From Chloroflexota bacterium (GTDB lineage Bacteria; Chloroflexota; Anaerolineae; Aggregatilineales; Phototrophicaceae): DNA of 64,000 nucleotides. The notes under the pieces are model-generated. The model was given only the letters and a program-made list of their open reading frames with translations. It ran no database searches and was not told where the DNA came from. Where the stretch lies: contig JAPOXG010000112.1 in the NCBI GenBank assembly GCA_026707225.1, positions 62,001 to 126,000 of the forward strand. Direction: 5' to 3'. Position numbers and translations under genes: made by a program. Every line of letters begins with the position of its first letter. Within the stretch, counting starts at the first letter, position 1. Shown piece after piece: positions 1-8,025 of the stretch.

Positions 1-408
1 CGACGCGGTAAAGACCCAAGGCAGAATGTAGATGACGCGGAACACCGCCTTGACATTGGCGCTGAGCAGGCGCGAGTTCAGTAGCAGCGCGAATGACAAG
101 CCGATGATGAAATGCACCACAACGCTGACAATCGAGAAATACAGCGTATTGCTGAGCGCGCCCCTAAATTTCCGGTTCGTCAAGACCTCTTCGTAATTCT
201 CAAGCCCGACGAAAACCGGCGGATTGGGATTGACGATAACATTATCGACCAGGGAATAGAGGAATACCGTTCCGATTGGAATAACCGTCAATGCCGCGAG
301 CAAGAGCAGCGTCGGCGATAGATAGCCATAAGGCAACAGTTTGCGTTTCTTCTGCTCCCAGCCGATATTCGCGGGTTCAGAGATGTCGCGCTGCGCGGCT
401 ATGCTCAT
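1..408 (-). CDS. Carbohydrate ABC transporter permease, N-terminal part (cut by window edge)
   Basis: The reading frame opens at ATG 408 on the minus strand and runs off the left edge, giving 136 residues. The translation shows a short charged cytoplasmic tail, a first membrane helix at about residues 31-52, then a periplasmic segment containing FVGLENYEEVL. That segment is followed by an NTLYFS region and a second hydrophobic helix, the layout of MalF/UgpA-type sugar permeases. It lies 84 nt downstream of a sugar-binding protein gene on the same strand, the usual binding protein-permease order. The partner permease and the EAA loop would be outside the window. The substrate cannot be told from this fragment. 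Confidence 0.85.
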   Translation of the reverse strand, partial: MSIAAQRDISEPANIGWEQKKRKLLPYGYLSPTLLLLAALTVIPIGTVFLYSLVDNVIVNPNPPVFVGLENYEEVLTNRKFRGALSNTLYFSIVSVVVHFIIGLSFALLLNSRLLSANVKAVFRVIYILPWVFTAS

Positions 409-492
409 GCCTTCTCCAGTTGAACCGAGGCAGCCAGTGGAAATCCCTGGCCGCCTCAGCGTTACATAGTGCGGAAGTCCGCGTTTGGGGAG

Positions 493-1734
493 CTACTCGA
501 AGATCGCTTCCCACTCTTCTTGCGCGATTTCCAGGAACTCTTCCAGTTCGATTTCGCCTTCCAGATAGAATTGGAATGGCTCGTCGAATTGACGCATCAG
601 TTCTTCCGCGGCGGGCAATCCGGTGAACTCATTCGCCAGATAACCTTCTTGGAAGATCTCGAAGGCGGTCATAAAGAGCTGATCCGTCTGGATGAAGTCC
701 GGCGTCGCGTTGACATTGCCGGGAAAGGCGTTGGCAATCGACGTCAGCTTCGTGTTGCCTTCGACGCTGACCAAGTATTCGATCAGCTTCCAAGCTTCGG
801 CTTTGTGCTCGGTATTGGCGCCGATGCCGATGCCCCAGGAGGCGTAAGGCAAACCGCGCGGACCATCGTAGCCTTCAGCCGCCGGCAGCGGCGTGATATC
901 GAAGTTCAGATCCGGATTGCGCTCGCGAATCAGCGTGAAGTGCGCCAGCGTGTTGATGATCATGGCGACGCGCTCGTTCACGAATTCTTCGACCTTTTCG
1001 TTCTCCTTCATGGCGAAGGCGCCAGGCGCGACCACGCCGGCATCGTGCAGGCTCTTGATGTAAGCCATCGTTTCGGCCAGCTGCTCGTTGCCGGCCAGGT
1101 TGGGTTGCCCCATGTCATCGAGCATGCTGCCGCCGGTTGCCCAGAGCCAGGACATGGTGTCGTTCTGGATGCCGTTGGGCTGCTCCAGCGAAAGCGGCTG
1201 CGCCCAGCCATACACGTTGTTGTCGGGGTCGGTCAATGCCTCGGCCGCGGCGGCGAATTCGGCGCGCGTCGACGGCGGATCGATGCCAGCGGCGCCCAGC
1301 ATGTCAAGATTGACGAAGACCGGGTAAATGAAGTTGGCGATGGGGATCATGTAGGTCTCGCCAGCCAGTTGAATTTGCGCCGCCAACTCGCTGTCATCGT
1401 ACATTGCGTCGGCCATGGCTTGCGTCAGACTATGCAGCGCGCCTTGCTTCCAAAGCACATTGACCCAAGCGCCATCCAAGCCGACCACGTCAGCCATCGT
1501 GCCAGTCGCCGCGCTCGCGATGATCTGGTCCTTCGTGGTCAGATAGGGTCCGCTGATCGTCTCCACCCGAATGCCCGGGTTGGCCGCTTCAAAGTCGTCC
1601 AAGATCGCGCGGAAAGAACCCTCCGGTAATTCCGGCTCCCACCATTGCTGGAATTCCAGCACAACATCCTGCGCCATGCTGATGCCGCTTAGCAGCAGCA
1701 GCACAACCATCAAACCAAGCGCATACTTCTTCAT
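493..1734 (-). CDS. Extracellular sugar-binding protein of an ABC transporter (SBP family 1)
   Basis: 413 residues beginning with a clear signal peptide (MKKYALGLMVVLLLLSGISM, cleavage near AQD at residues 21-23). The mature part has the MalE/UgpB-type pattern: an early FQQWWEPELPEGSF segment, a DVVGLDGAWV motif, YPVFVNLDML and a late WKLIEYLVS helix. No lipobox cysteine is present, so anchoring is unclear. A strong ribosome binding site (TAAGGAG) lies 9 nt before the ATG. It is the first gene of the operon that continues into the permease at the left edge. Role: capture of an oligosaccharide or sugar outside the membrane. Specificity is not readable. Confidence 0.9.
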   Translation of the reverse strand: MKKYALGLMVVLLLLSGISMAQDVVLEFQQWWEPELPEGSFRAILDDFEAANPGIRVETISGPYLTTKDQIIASAATGTMADVVGLDGAWVNVLWKQGALHSLTQAMADAMYDDSELAAQIQLAGETYMIPIANFIYPVFVNLDMLGAAGIDPPSTRAEFAAAAEALTDPDNNVYGWAQPLSLEQPNGIQNDTMSWLWATGGSMLDDMGQPNLAGNEQLAETMAYIKSLHDAGVVAPGAFAMKENEKVEEFVNERVAMIINTLAHFTLIRERNPDLNFDITPLPAAEGYDGPRGLPYASWGIGIGANTEHKAEAWKLIEYLVSVEGNTKLTSIANAFPGNVNATPDFIQTDQLFMTAFEIFQEGYLANEFTGLPAAEELMRQFDEPFQFYLEGEIELEEFLEIAQEEWEAIFE

Positions 1735-2111
1735 TTTCGAATTCTCCTTACATTCTCAATTGGTTGCAATCGAATTCACGCGAGGCTGCCCGTCTACGGA
1801 ATTCGCCAGTCCACCTCGCATGAGACGCCCGATATTCTCGCATAAATCCCCTTTCGCCAAATAGCCAGTCTTATGTTGCGGCAACCGATTCCTGGCGAGC
1901 GCCAGCCAAAGCCGCCACGAACCTCGCACCTGTCAAGCGCGCGGTCGAAGCTGCCGAAACATCATGGAATACAGCACTGAAACTTGATGCCGTGAACAAG
2001 ACGCGCCACAAACACATGCATCCATTCCAGTAAGATATTGGTCAAGATTTGAACACATACAAGCCGCATTGTCAAATATTTGCTGCAACGCGCGACGCCG
2101 CGCCGATTCAG
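1735..2111. other. Intergenic region upstream of the sugar ABC operon, with a small palindrome
   Basis: This 377-bp stretch has no ORF I believe. It should hold the promoter of the minus-strand sugar transporter operon, but no -10/-35 pair stands out. At 1875-1885 there is a perfect 5-1-5 palindrome (GTTGC G GCAAC), and GGTTGCAATCG lies nearer the start codon. Both resemble half sites of LacI-type sugar repressors, which is only a suggestion because no such regulator gene is in the window. Confidence 0.3.
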
Positions 2112-2957
2112 TCAAGCCAGGCGCAGCATCACTTTGTCTCCCAACTGCACGTCCAGTCGGTCGGCGGCGTCATCCTGGTTGGCGCCGATTTCGAGGAATC
2201 CATTGCTGTCAATCTGCGCCAAAATCTCACCGGGCGGGACTTCGTGGTAAGCCTGCGATATGCCATGCACGGTATGGCTGTGTATAGTGATTTGCGCCTT
2301 GCGCGCTTTCAGCTGCAATGGCGGAATGTCTTGACCCCAGACCGCCGTCGCCGTCAGTTCCTCCTCGCTTGTCCAATGAAAAGCGCCAATGCTGGTGATG
2401 ATATTGCCAAAGTGATCGATATGCATCACTTCGCCGATCAGCCGCTTTCGCGCGTAACTTAGCTCCGGCAGCGGATAGCTCGCAATCCGGTCCAGCGCTC
2501 CTCCCAGATCCAGGAACAGCTCGGGTGACTGCGACAGATGGGCGGCGGCCGGCGCAAAGATGTCTCGGCCGTGAAAGGTGCGGCTGACAGTATCAGCCTG
2601 GTAGCTTTGATTTTCCAGCTTTACCGACCGGTAATCCATGCCATGATGCGCCAGGGCATAGCTCAAGACGCCATTGTCAGGGCTGACAAAACAATAATGC
2701 TGGCTCTGCACCGCAATCGCCAGACGATCGCTGCCCACGCCGGGGTCTACCACAACGCAGAATACCGTCCCGGTTGGGAAATAGCGATAACTGTTCAATA
2801 AGGCGAAAGCGGCTTCCCGCACATTCTGCGGTCGAATCGCGTGCGTGATGTCAATGATTTGGGCCGACGGGCAGATATTGAGAATCGATGCCTTCATCGT
2901 GCCCACATAGATGTCTTCCCATCCAAAATCAGTCAACAAAGCGATGACATTTGCCAT
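2112..2957 (-). CDS. SAM hydroxide adenosyltransferase (DUF62 family)
   Basis: About 281 residues from ATG 2957; a TTG four codons earlier (2969) also extends the frame but looks less likely. The N-terminus MANVIALLTDFGWEDIYVG matches the DUF62 signature (TDFG plus GxMK). It is followed by DITHAI, VVDPGVGS and FVSPDNGVL, which line the SAM site in this family. The reaction known for the family is hydrolysis of S-adenosylmethionine to adenosine and methionine. Relatives that use chloride or fluoride carry different residues, and the hydroxide type is by far the commonest. It stands alone on the minus strand, divergent from the dGTPase gene. Confidence 0.85.
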   Translation of the reverse strand: MANVIALLTDFGWEDIYVGTMKASILNICPSAQIIDITHAIRPQNVREAAFALLNSYRYFPTGTVFCVVVDPGVGSDRLAIAVQSQHYCFVSPDNGVLSYALAHHGMDYRSVKLENQSYQADTVSRTFHGRDIFAPAAAHLSQSPELFLDLGGALDRIASYPLPELSYARKRLIGEVMHIDHFGNIITSIGAFHWTSEEELTATAVWGQDIPPLQLKARKAQITIHSHTVHGISQAYHEVPPGEILAQIDSNGFLEIGANQDDAADRLDVQLGDKVMLRLA

Positions 2958-3084
2958 TTGCAATCTCAATGGTCCATTGCGGACTTATACCTTGTCGATA
3001 ATAAGTATACTGTAATTGTAATCGACGCTCGCTATGAGAGGCATCATTCATCGACTGACACTACAATGAAAGTGGGGGCAAGGG

Positions 3085-4236
3085 ATGCACTCACTACGGC
3101 TGAAGCTGGAAGACAACGAGCAGAGTTCGCTGGCCAAATACGCGCTGTTCAGCCGCCATTCGCGCGGACGCCTGCGCCATGAATCGGAACCGCGCTACCG
3201 CACCGCTTTTCAGCGCGACCGCGATCGCATTGTGCACTCAGCCGCCTTTCGGCTCCTCGAATACAAAACGCAGGTCTTTGTCAACGATGCCGGCGATTAT
3301 TATCGAACGCGCCTGACGCATACCTTGGAAGTGGCGCAAATCGGCCGGACGCTTGCGCGGGCGCTGGGCGCCAACGAAGACCTGGTCGAAGCGATCTGCC
3401 TGGCGCACGATCTAGGTCACCCGCCCTTTGGCCACGCCGGCGAAGACGTGCTGAACGAATTGATGGGCGATCATGGCGGATTCAATCACAACCATCAGAG
3501 CTACCGCGTGGTGACCAAACTGGAGCATCGGTATCCCAAATGGAATGGACTCAACCTCACATTCGAGACTCTCGAAGGCATCGCCAAGCATGAAACCGCT
3601 TACGACCGCAGCGCCTTTCGCGAGATCTCCGAAGAAACAGGTCCCGGTTTGGAAGCGCAAATCGCCAATGTCGCCGATGAGCTCGCTTACAACGCGCATG
3701 ATTTGGACGACGGCTTGCAATCTGGATTGATTCATGTTGCGCAGATGCAAAATCTCGAAATCTGGCGGCGCGTGGCAGAGCGCATCAAGTGGACGGGCGC
3801 TTACTTGGATGATGTTTCGCGCCACAATATCATTCGCGAATTGGTCGGCCAATTGGTCGATGATGTCTTGCATGAAAGCGCGCGGCGAATCGAAGCGCTG
3901 GCGCCGGAAGATTCGCTGGACATTCAACGCCATCCGGAAGCGGTCGTCCGCCACAGCGATGAGCAGCAGTCACTGAACGCTGCGCTGAAGGACTTCCTCT
4001 ATCAGAACATGTATCGCCACTTTAGAATAGTGCGCATGCAGACGCGCGCCGAGCGCTTTATTCGCGCTTTGTTCGCCAGCTACATCGGTGAGCCGCGCCA
4101 GTTGCCCGATAGCTATCGCGCTAAACTGGATGACGAACCGACCCATCGAGTGGTGGTTGATTACATCGCCAGTTTGACCGACCGCAGCGCATTGCGGGAA
4201 TTCCAGCAGTTGTTCGATCCCATATCGAAACCCTGA
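3085..4236 (+). CDS. Deoxyguanosinetriphosphate triphosphohydrolase-like HD protein
   Basis: 383 residues with the dGTPase architecture. A basic N-terminal RYRTAFQRDRDRIVHSAAFRLLEYKTQVF block is followed by the HD metal site: RLTHTLEVAQ, then AHDLGHPPFGHAGE, and a later ADELAYNAHDLDDGL with the fourth ligand. The predicted reaction is removal of tripolyphosphate from dNTPs. Length (about 380) fits the short non-Enterobacterial class, annotated dgt-like. A purine-rich GGGGGCAAGGG run precedes the ATG. The kinase gene follows after 13 nt, so the two are probably co-transcribed. Confidence 0.9.
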   Translation: MHSLRLKLEDNEQSSLAKYALFSRHSRGRLRHESEPRYRTAFQRDRDRIVHSAAFRLLEYKTQVFVNDAGDYYRTRLTHTLEVAQIGRTLARALGANEDLVEAICLAHDLGHPPFGHAGEDVLNELMGDHGGFNHNHQSYRVVTKLEHRYPKWNGLNLTFETLEGIAKHETAYDRSAFREISEETGPGLEAQIANVADELAYNAHDLDDGLQSGLIHVAQMQNLEIWRRVAERIKWTGAYLDDVSRHNIIRELVGQLVDDVLHESARRIEALAPEDSLDIQRHPEAVVRHSDEQQSLNAALKDFLYQNMYRHFRIVRMQTRAERFIRALFASYIGEPRQLPDSYRAKLDDEPTHRVVVDYIASLTDRSALREFQQLFDPISKP

Positions 4237-4249
4237 ACGAGGTCATTTC

Positions 4250-5506
4250 ATGCCCGGTGAAACTTTACTGAACCAGCGCTATGAGCTCGTTGCCCAGCAG
4301 GGCTCGGGCGGCATGTCAGTCATTTACAAGGCTCTCGACCGCATGTTAGGCCGTATGGTCGCCATCAAAATCTTGCGACCCAACCTGACAAAAGACCCGG
4401 CTTTCCTGGACAAATTCCAGCAAGAAGCGCGCAGCGTCGCCATGATGTCTCATCCGAACATCGTCACTGTGCATGATGTGGGCAGCGACGGCGCGACCCA
4501 CTACATCGTCATGGAGATGATCGAGGGAAATGACCTCAAGAAGCTCATCAAAGCTCGCGGGGGCCTGCCGCTGGACAAGGCGCTGGAATACGGCATCCAG
4601 ATTTGCGCCGGGCTCGGCTTCGCGCATCGTTCACAACTCGTGCACGCCGATGTCAAGCCGCAGAATATCCTCATCAACAGCGAAGGCGTGCTCAAGGTCA
4701 CCGACTTCGGCATCGCCCAAGCCTATACCGATACCATGACGCGGACGCGCAGCGATGTGGTTTGGGGCAGCCCGCATTATTTCGCCCCTGAGCAAGCGCG
4801 TGGAGAAAGCCCGACGCCGGCCTCAGATGTTTATTCCATCGGCATCGTCCTGTTTGAAATGTTTACGGGCCGCCTGCCCTATGTCGGCAGCTCGCAGCGA
4901 GAGCTGGCGCTGGCGCATATCCAGGGCGATATTCCCCATATCAAGAACTTCAATGGCGAACTGCCCGACGACCTCAACAATGTCATCGTCAAAGTGATGA
5001 ACAAACGCCCCAACGACCGCTACAAACATGCCGATCAATTGGGCCATATCCTGCAAGAAATCCGCGAGCGCACTCGAAGAGCCGCCCAGCGCGCCGCCTC
5101 CGGGCGAATGGCGCCGCCAACTGCTGTCGGTGGTCAGCCCGTTAGAAGGTCCCAACCGTCGAATCCGCCGCAAGCGCCAGCTTATTCAGCCGCGGCCGCG
5201 CGCGCGCCGATTCCCATCGCCCCGCGTCGATCGGCGCCCGCCTCACAGTCGCCGCCAGGAAGAGCCCCCATCCCCGCGCAGCCGCTGAATCCGCCGCTGC
5301 CTCCCGCCGCGCCATCGCCGCTGCTCAACCCGGACGGCACAATCAATGTCGAGGCGACCGGCGGTTATACCGGCCCCTTCGCGCCTCGGCGGCAGGCCAA
5401 GGGTGAAGGCGCTGACATCGTGACGATCATTCTGGTGATATTGGCATTTCTGGCGGTGGCTGGTCTGGCGCCGCTCTATCTGTTGGGCGTTTTTCCGCTG
5501 CTCTAG
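4250..5506 (+). CDS. Tail-anchored serine/threonine protein kinase (HRD altered to HAD)
   Basis: 418 residues. The kinase domain spans about 8-270. It has a glycine loop GSGGMSVIY, a VAIK lysine, a helix-C glutamate in QEARSVAMM, the catalytic loop VHADVKPQNIL, DFG in VTDFGIAQ, and APEQA. All catalytic residues are present, but the arginine of the usual HRD is alanine. That makes it a non-RD kinase, a class usually not switched by activation-loop phosphorylation. A Pro/Ala-rich linker (about 275-375) follows, then one C-terminal membrane helix with almost nothing outside. It therefore lacks the PASTA or other sensor domain of PknB. It ends 3 nt from the end of the convergent mutL. Confidence 0.92.
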   Translation: MPGETLLNQRYELVAQQGSGGMSVIYKALDRMLGRMVAIKILRPNLTKDPAFLDKFQQEARSVAMMSHPNIVTVHDVGSDGATHYIVMEMIEGNDLKKLIKARGGLPLDKALEYGIQICAGLGFAHRSQLVHADVKPQNILINSEGVLKVTDFGIAQAYTDTMTRTRSDVVWGSPHYFAPEQARGESPTPASDVYSIGIVLFEMFTGRLPYVGSSQRELALAHIQGDIPHIKNFNGELPDDLNNVIVKVMNKRPNDRYKHADQLGHILQEIRERTRRAAQRAASGRMAPPTAVGGQPVRRSQPSNPPQAPAYSAAAARAPIPIAPRRSAPASQSPPGRAPIPAQPLNPPLPPAAPSPLLNPDGTINVEATGGYTGPFAPRRQAKGEGADIVTIILVILAFLAVAGLAPLYLLGVFPLL

Positions 5507-5509
5507 ATC

Positions 5510-7324
5510 TTAGCGCCGCCTGAATTCGTCAGCCAAGTCCTCGCGGCTGAGATGAATCAGCGTTTTGCGCCCGCTCGGTGACGCGAAAGGTGAAGGGCAG
5601 CGCTCCAACTGAGCGATTAGCGATTGCATTTCCTCTTGCTGCAGCATCTGGCCGCTGCGTACCGCCGCCACCGCAGCGAGGGCTTCCGCGGCGCAATCGG
5701 CAGTTTTCTCCGACTGGCGCAGGCTGGCGAGGATGCGCGGCAGAACCTCCGAAGCGGACACGCTGGATAGAATAGAGGGCGCCCGCCGAATGAGAAAGCT
5801 GTTGGGACCGAAGACTTCGATCTCAAAGTTCATTTGCGTGAACAATTCGCTGACTTCGCGCAGCAATTCCGCATCGTCCGGCGCCAGGAGGGCAGTTTGA
5901 CTCTCCAGCAGCGTTTTGCTTGGCACGCCGCCATTTGCCGCTTCGTCGATCAGTTGATGATAGAGCACGCGCTCATGAGCCGCGTTTTGATCGATGAGGT
6001 ACAAGCCCGCCGGTCCCTCAGCAATGATGTAGGCCGCGCCAACCTGCCCCACGACGCGCAACACCGGCAGCGTACGCGGTCTCGTCGGCGCTTCTGCGGC
6101 TTCCGGTATATGATCAATCCCCTCGTCGTCGAATGGATCATCGGCTGGCCCCTGCCGCCAAGCTGGCTGGGTCTGCTGATATGAGATGTATGCTTCCCCG
6201 TAACCGGTCGAAGTCCAGAGATCGGCGGCCGGCGCGCTATCTGTCGACTTCAACAAAGTTTCTCTTACGGCGCGCTGCACCGCCACGAACACCAGCTGAG
6301 AATCGCGGAAGCGGACTTCCGCCTTCGTCGGATGGACGTTGACATCGACAAAATCCGGCGGCATCGAAATCAGCAGAACGGCGAAGGGAAAGGCGCCCGC
6401 CTTCAGCAAGCCGTCGTAAGCCTGCGTAATCGCATGGCTGAGACTGCTGTCTTGAATCGCCCGACCGTTGACGAAGAGGATGATCCGGTCGCGGCTGGCG
6501 CGGCTCAAGGGCGGCTGCGATACGTAGCCCGTGACATCAATCTGCGGTCGGCCGGGACGGCGCTCCTGGGCTTCGTCAACCGCCACCATGTAGCGGAATG
6601 CCTTGAGCCCCAGGGCATTGGCCAGCACATCAGCCAGCTCCCCGCCGCCAGAGGATCGGAAGCGCTCGCGCCCGTCCTGCTTCAGCGCGAAAGCGATATT
6701 GGGATAAGCCATGGCGTATCGCAAGACCAACCAATGGACATGTCGCTTTTCAGTCGCCTCGCTCTTGAGAAAGGCGAAACGCGCCGGGGTATTGAAGAAG
6801 AGATTCTCTATCGTCACCGCCGTGCCGGCCGGGGCGCCGACGAGCCGCCGCTGCTCAATGACGCCGCCACTCGCTTTCAGCGACACGCCCATTTCGTCAT
6901 CGCGGTGGCGCGTCACGACTGTCGCCCGGCTGACCGCCGCGATGCTCGCCAGCGCCTCGCCACGGAAGCCCAGCGTCGATATATCCCGCAGATCCTCAGC
7001 TGTCCTCAGCTTGCTGGTGGCGTGGCGCTTGAAAGCCAGCTCAATTTCGCCGGCACGGATGCCCGTGCCATTATCAGTCACTCGCAGGCTGCGCCGCCCG
7101 CCCGCTTCAACCTCGACATACACCGAGCTCGCGCCCGCGTCAATGGCATTCTCAATCAGTTCTTTGGCCGCTGAAGCCGGGCGTTCGATCGCTTCGCCAG
7201 CGGCAATCCGCCCGATGACCTCTTCCGGCAGCAACTCAATGGCGAAGGCATTGGGACCTTCGCGAGTCCCGTCCTCGCCCGTTCTTTCCGCTACCAGCGG
7301 TTCTGCCAGCATCTCCCGCAGCAT
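5510..7324 (-). CDS. mutL: DNA mismatch repair protein MutL with degenerate endonuclease motifs
   Basis: 604 residues. The GHL ATPase region is intact: LPEEVIGRIAAGEAIERPAS, KELIENAIDAG, DNGTGI, GFRGEAL, and VDVNVHPTKAEVRF in the transducer. The C-terminal dimerisation domain is present, but its metal site is not. The DQHA(X)2E(X)4E motif reads DQNAAHERVLYH at 445-456. The CPHGRP motif reads SPSGRK at 582-587. The Cys/Lys-GAVRAG motif reads AAVAAVRSG. A nick-making activity is therefore unlikely. There is an unusual 27-residue N-terminal extension before the conserved ELLPEEVI, with no obvious ribosome binding site, so the start is uncertain. Confidence 0.93.
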   Translation of the reverse strand: MLREMLAEPLVAERTGEDGTREGPNAFAIELLPEEVIGRIAAGEAIERPASAAKELIENAIDAGASSVYVEVEAGGRRSLRVTDNGTGIRAGEIELAFKRHATSKLRTAEDLRDISTLGFRGEALASIAAVSRATVVTRHRDDEMGVSLKASGGVIEQRRLVGAPAGTAVTIENLFFNTPARFAFLKSEATEKRHVHWLVLRYAMAYPNIAFALKQDGRERFRSSGGGELADVLANALGLKAFRYMVAVDEAQERRPGRPQIDVTGYVSQPPLSRASRDRIILFVNGRAIQDSSLSHAITQAYDGLLKAGAFPFAVLLISMPPDFVDVNVHPTKAEVRFRDSQLVFVAVQRAVRETLLKSTDSAPAADLWTSTGYGEAYISYQQTQPAWRQGPADDPFDDEGIDHIPEAAEAPTRPRTLPVLRVVGQVGAAYIIAEGPAGLYLIDQNAAHERVLYHQLIDEAANGGVPSKTLLESQTALLAPDDAELLREVSELFTQMNFEIEVFGPNSFLIRRAPSILSSVSASEVLPRILASLRQSEKTADCAAEALAAVAAVRSGQMLQQEEMQSLIAQLERCPSPFASPSGRKTLIHLSREDLADEFRRR

Positions 7325-7587
7325 ATCGAAGGGCGCCGCTCGTCGTCAATCAACAAAAGTACTTCAAGTATAGCAGATTTCTCCCGCTGCCGCCTTCCCG
7401 CGCCCGTGGGTGAGTATCGAATTCGGTTGAAATCACTTTGCTAGCACTCGTTTATCCACAGCGTTGCAAATGACAAATGATTCTCGGAGTCCTCATTTTT
7501 CTCGGTGTCCTCGGTGGTGAATAAACCTGTGAGTGTCCGCTTTGGGGAATATATCCGCGCTGTTTCACTCACCCATCGACTCGAACC
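7325..7587. other. Intergenic region with degenerate short repeats
   Basis: No gene is visible. At 7483-7521 three imperfect copies of a CTCGGTGTC-like unit follow one another (CTCGGAGTCCTC, then CTCGGTGTCCTC, then TCGGTGGTGAA). A related copy occurs at 61171-61186. A mutL promoter may lie near 7350-7375 but I cannot define it. Confidence 0.35.
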
Positions 7588-7616
7588 TTGAACGGACGGC
7601 GTCTGACCGCTATACT
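7588..7616 (+). promoter_or_regulatory. Promoter of tRNA-Thr (and possibly the valS leader)
   Basis: TTGAAC at 7588-7593 and TATACT at 7611-7616 are separated by exactly 17 bp. The predicted start is near 7623, six nt before the mature tRNA. No second clear promoter lies between the tRNA and valS. Confidence 0.75.
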
Positions 7617-7628
7617 GCTGCTGTGTCC

Positions 7629-7701
7629 GCCACCCTAGCTCAATTGGCAGAGCGATCGCTTCGTAAGCGATAGGTTATGGGTTCAAGTCCCATGGGTGGC
7701 T
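7629..7701 (+). tRNA. tRNA-Thr (anticodon CGU)
   Basis: The sequence folds into a full cloverleaf of 73 nt. The acceptor stem is GCCACCC/GGGTGGC, the D stem is GCTC/GAGC, and the anticodon stem is ATCGC/GCGAT with loop TTCGTAA. The T arm is ATGGG-TTCAAGT-CCCAT. The anticodon CGT reads ACG threonine codons. The discriminator is T and CCA is not encoded. Confidence 0.96.
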
Positions 7702-7704
7702 CAA

Positions 7705-7736
7705 CTCCAGCCCGCGCGTGGCTGGAGGATGATTTT
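7705..7736 (+). terminator. Hairpin after tRNA-Thr, possible terminator
   Basis: A perfect 8-bp stem (CTCCAGCC/GGCTGGAG, loop of 7) is followed after GATGA by only four T residues. It may be an inefficient terminator or simply a processing hairpin, which would allow read-through into the valS leader. Confidence 0.5.
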
Positions 7737-7760
7737 CAAAACTGAATAGCCAAAAACGTT

Positions 7761-8000
7761 GATCGGGAAGAGTAGACAATTCCCTCCACAGCAGAGATTG
7801 CGGGTCACAGGCTGAGAGCCCGCTTGTGAGCAATTGTCGAAGGTCGCCCGGGAGTTGCCCGAAAGAAGGCGTTCGCCAGTAGAATCGGGCCGGTTTGCGC
7901 CCGTCATCGCGTCTCGAGCGCAGTGGACCGTCGTCCACTGAAGCAAGGTGGTACCGCGGAAGGCAGCCTTTCGTCCTTGTAGGGGATGGAAGGCTTTTTT
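7761..8000 (+). promoter_or_regulatory. T-box riboswitch leader of valS (GUC specifier) with intrinsic terminator
   Basis: Stem I is visible as GACAATT (7775-7781) pairing with AATTGTC (7832-7838). The specifier loop has AGTA on the 5' side (7771-7774) and GAA-G-GTC-G on the 3' side, placing the valine codon GUC at 7843-7845 in the classical GAA-N-codon-purine layout. A stem III hairpin lies at 7921-7940. The T-box sequence AAGGTGGTACCGCGGAA occupies 7945-7961. A 12-bp terminator stem (7965-7976 with 7984-7995) is followed by a T run to 8000. By the established T-box mechanism, uncharged tRNA-Val would stabilise the antiterminator and let valS be transcribed. Confidence 0.95.
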
Positions 8001-8025
8001 GTTGGAGCGATTGGGAGGACCAGCG

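Noticed and set aside
469..1629. Long plus-strand ORF (386 codons) opposite the sugar-binding protein gene
   Set aside because: It is antisense to a protein with a signal peptide, ribosome binding site and clear family motifs. Its own translation is Arg/Gly-rich without recognisable domains.
1933..2115. Small 60-codon minus-strand ORF between the ABC operon and the SAM hydrolase gene
   Set aside because: Cysteine-rich but without a ribosome binding site or recognisable pattern, and it overlaps the end of the neighbouring gene.
7811..7820. GCTGAGAGCC, resembling the THI core of a TPP riboswitch
   Set aside because: It lies in the distal part of T-box stem I, pairs locally, and lacks the second TPP core. 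The T-box interpretation explains the whole region.
7948..8025. Longer valS reading frame starting inside the T-box
   Set aside because: The added residues come from the T-box and terminator sequence; ATG 8026 has a proper ribosome binding site.
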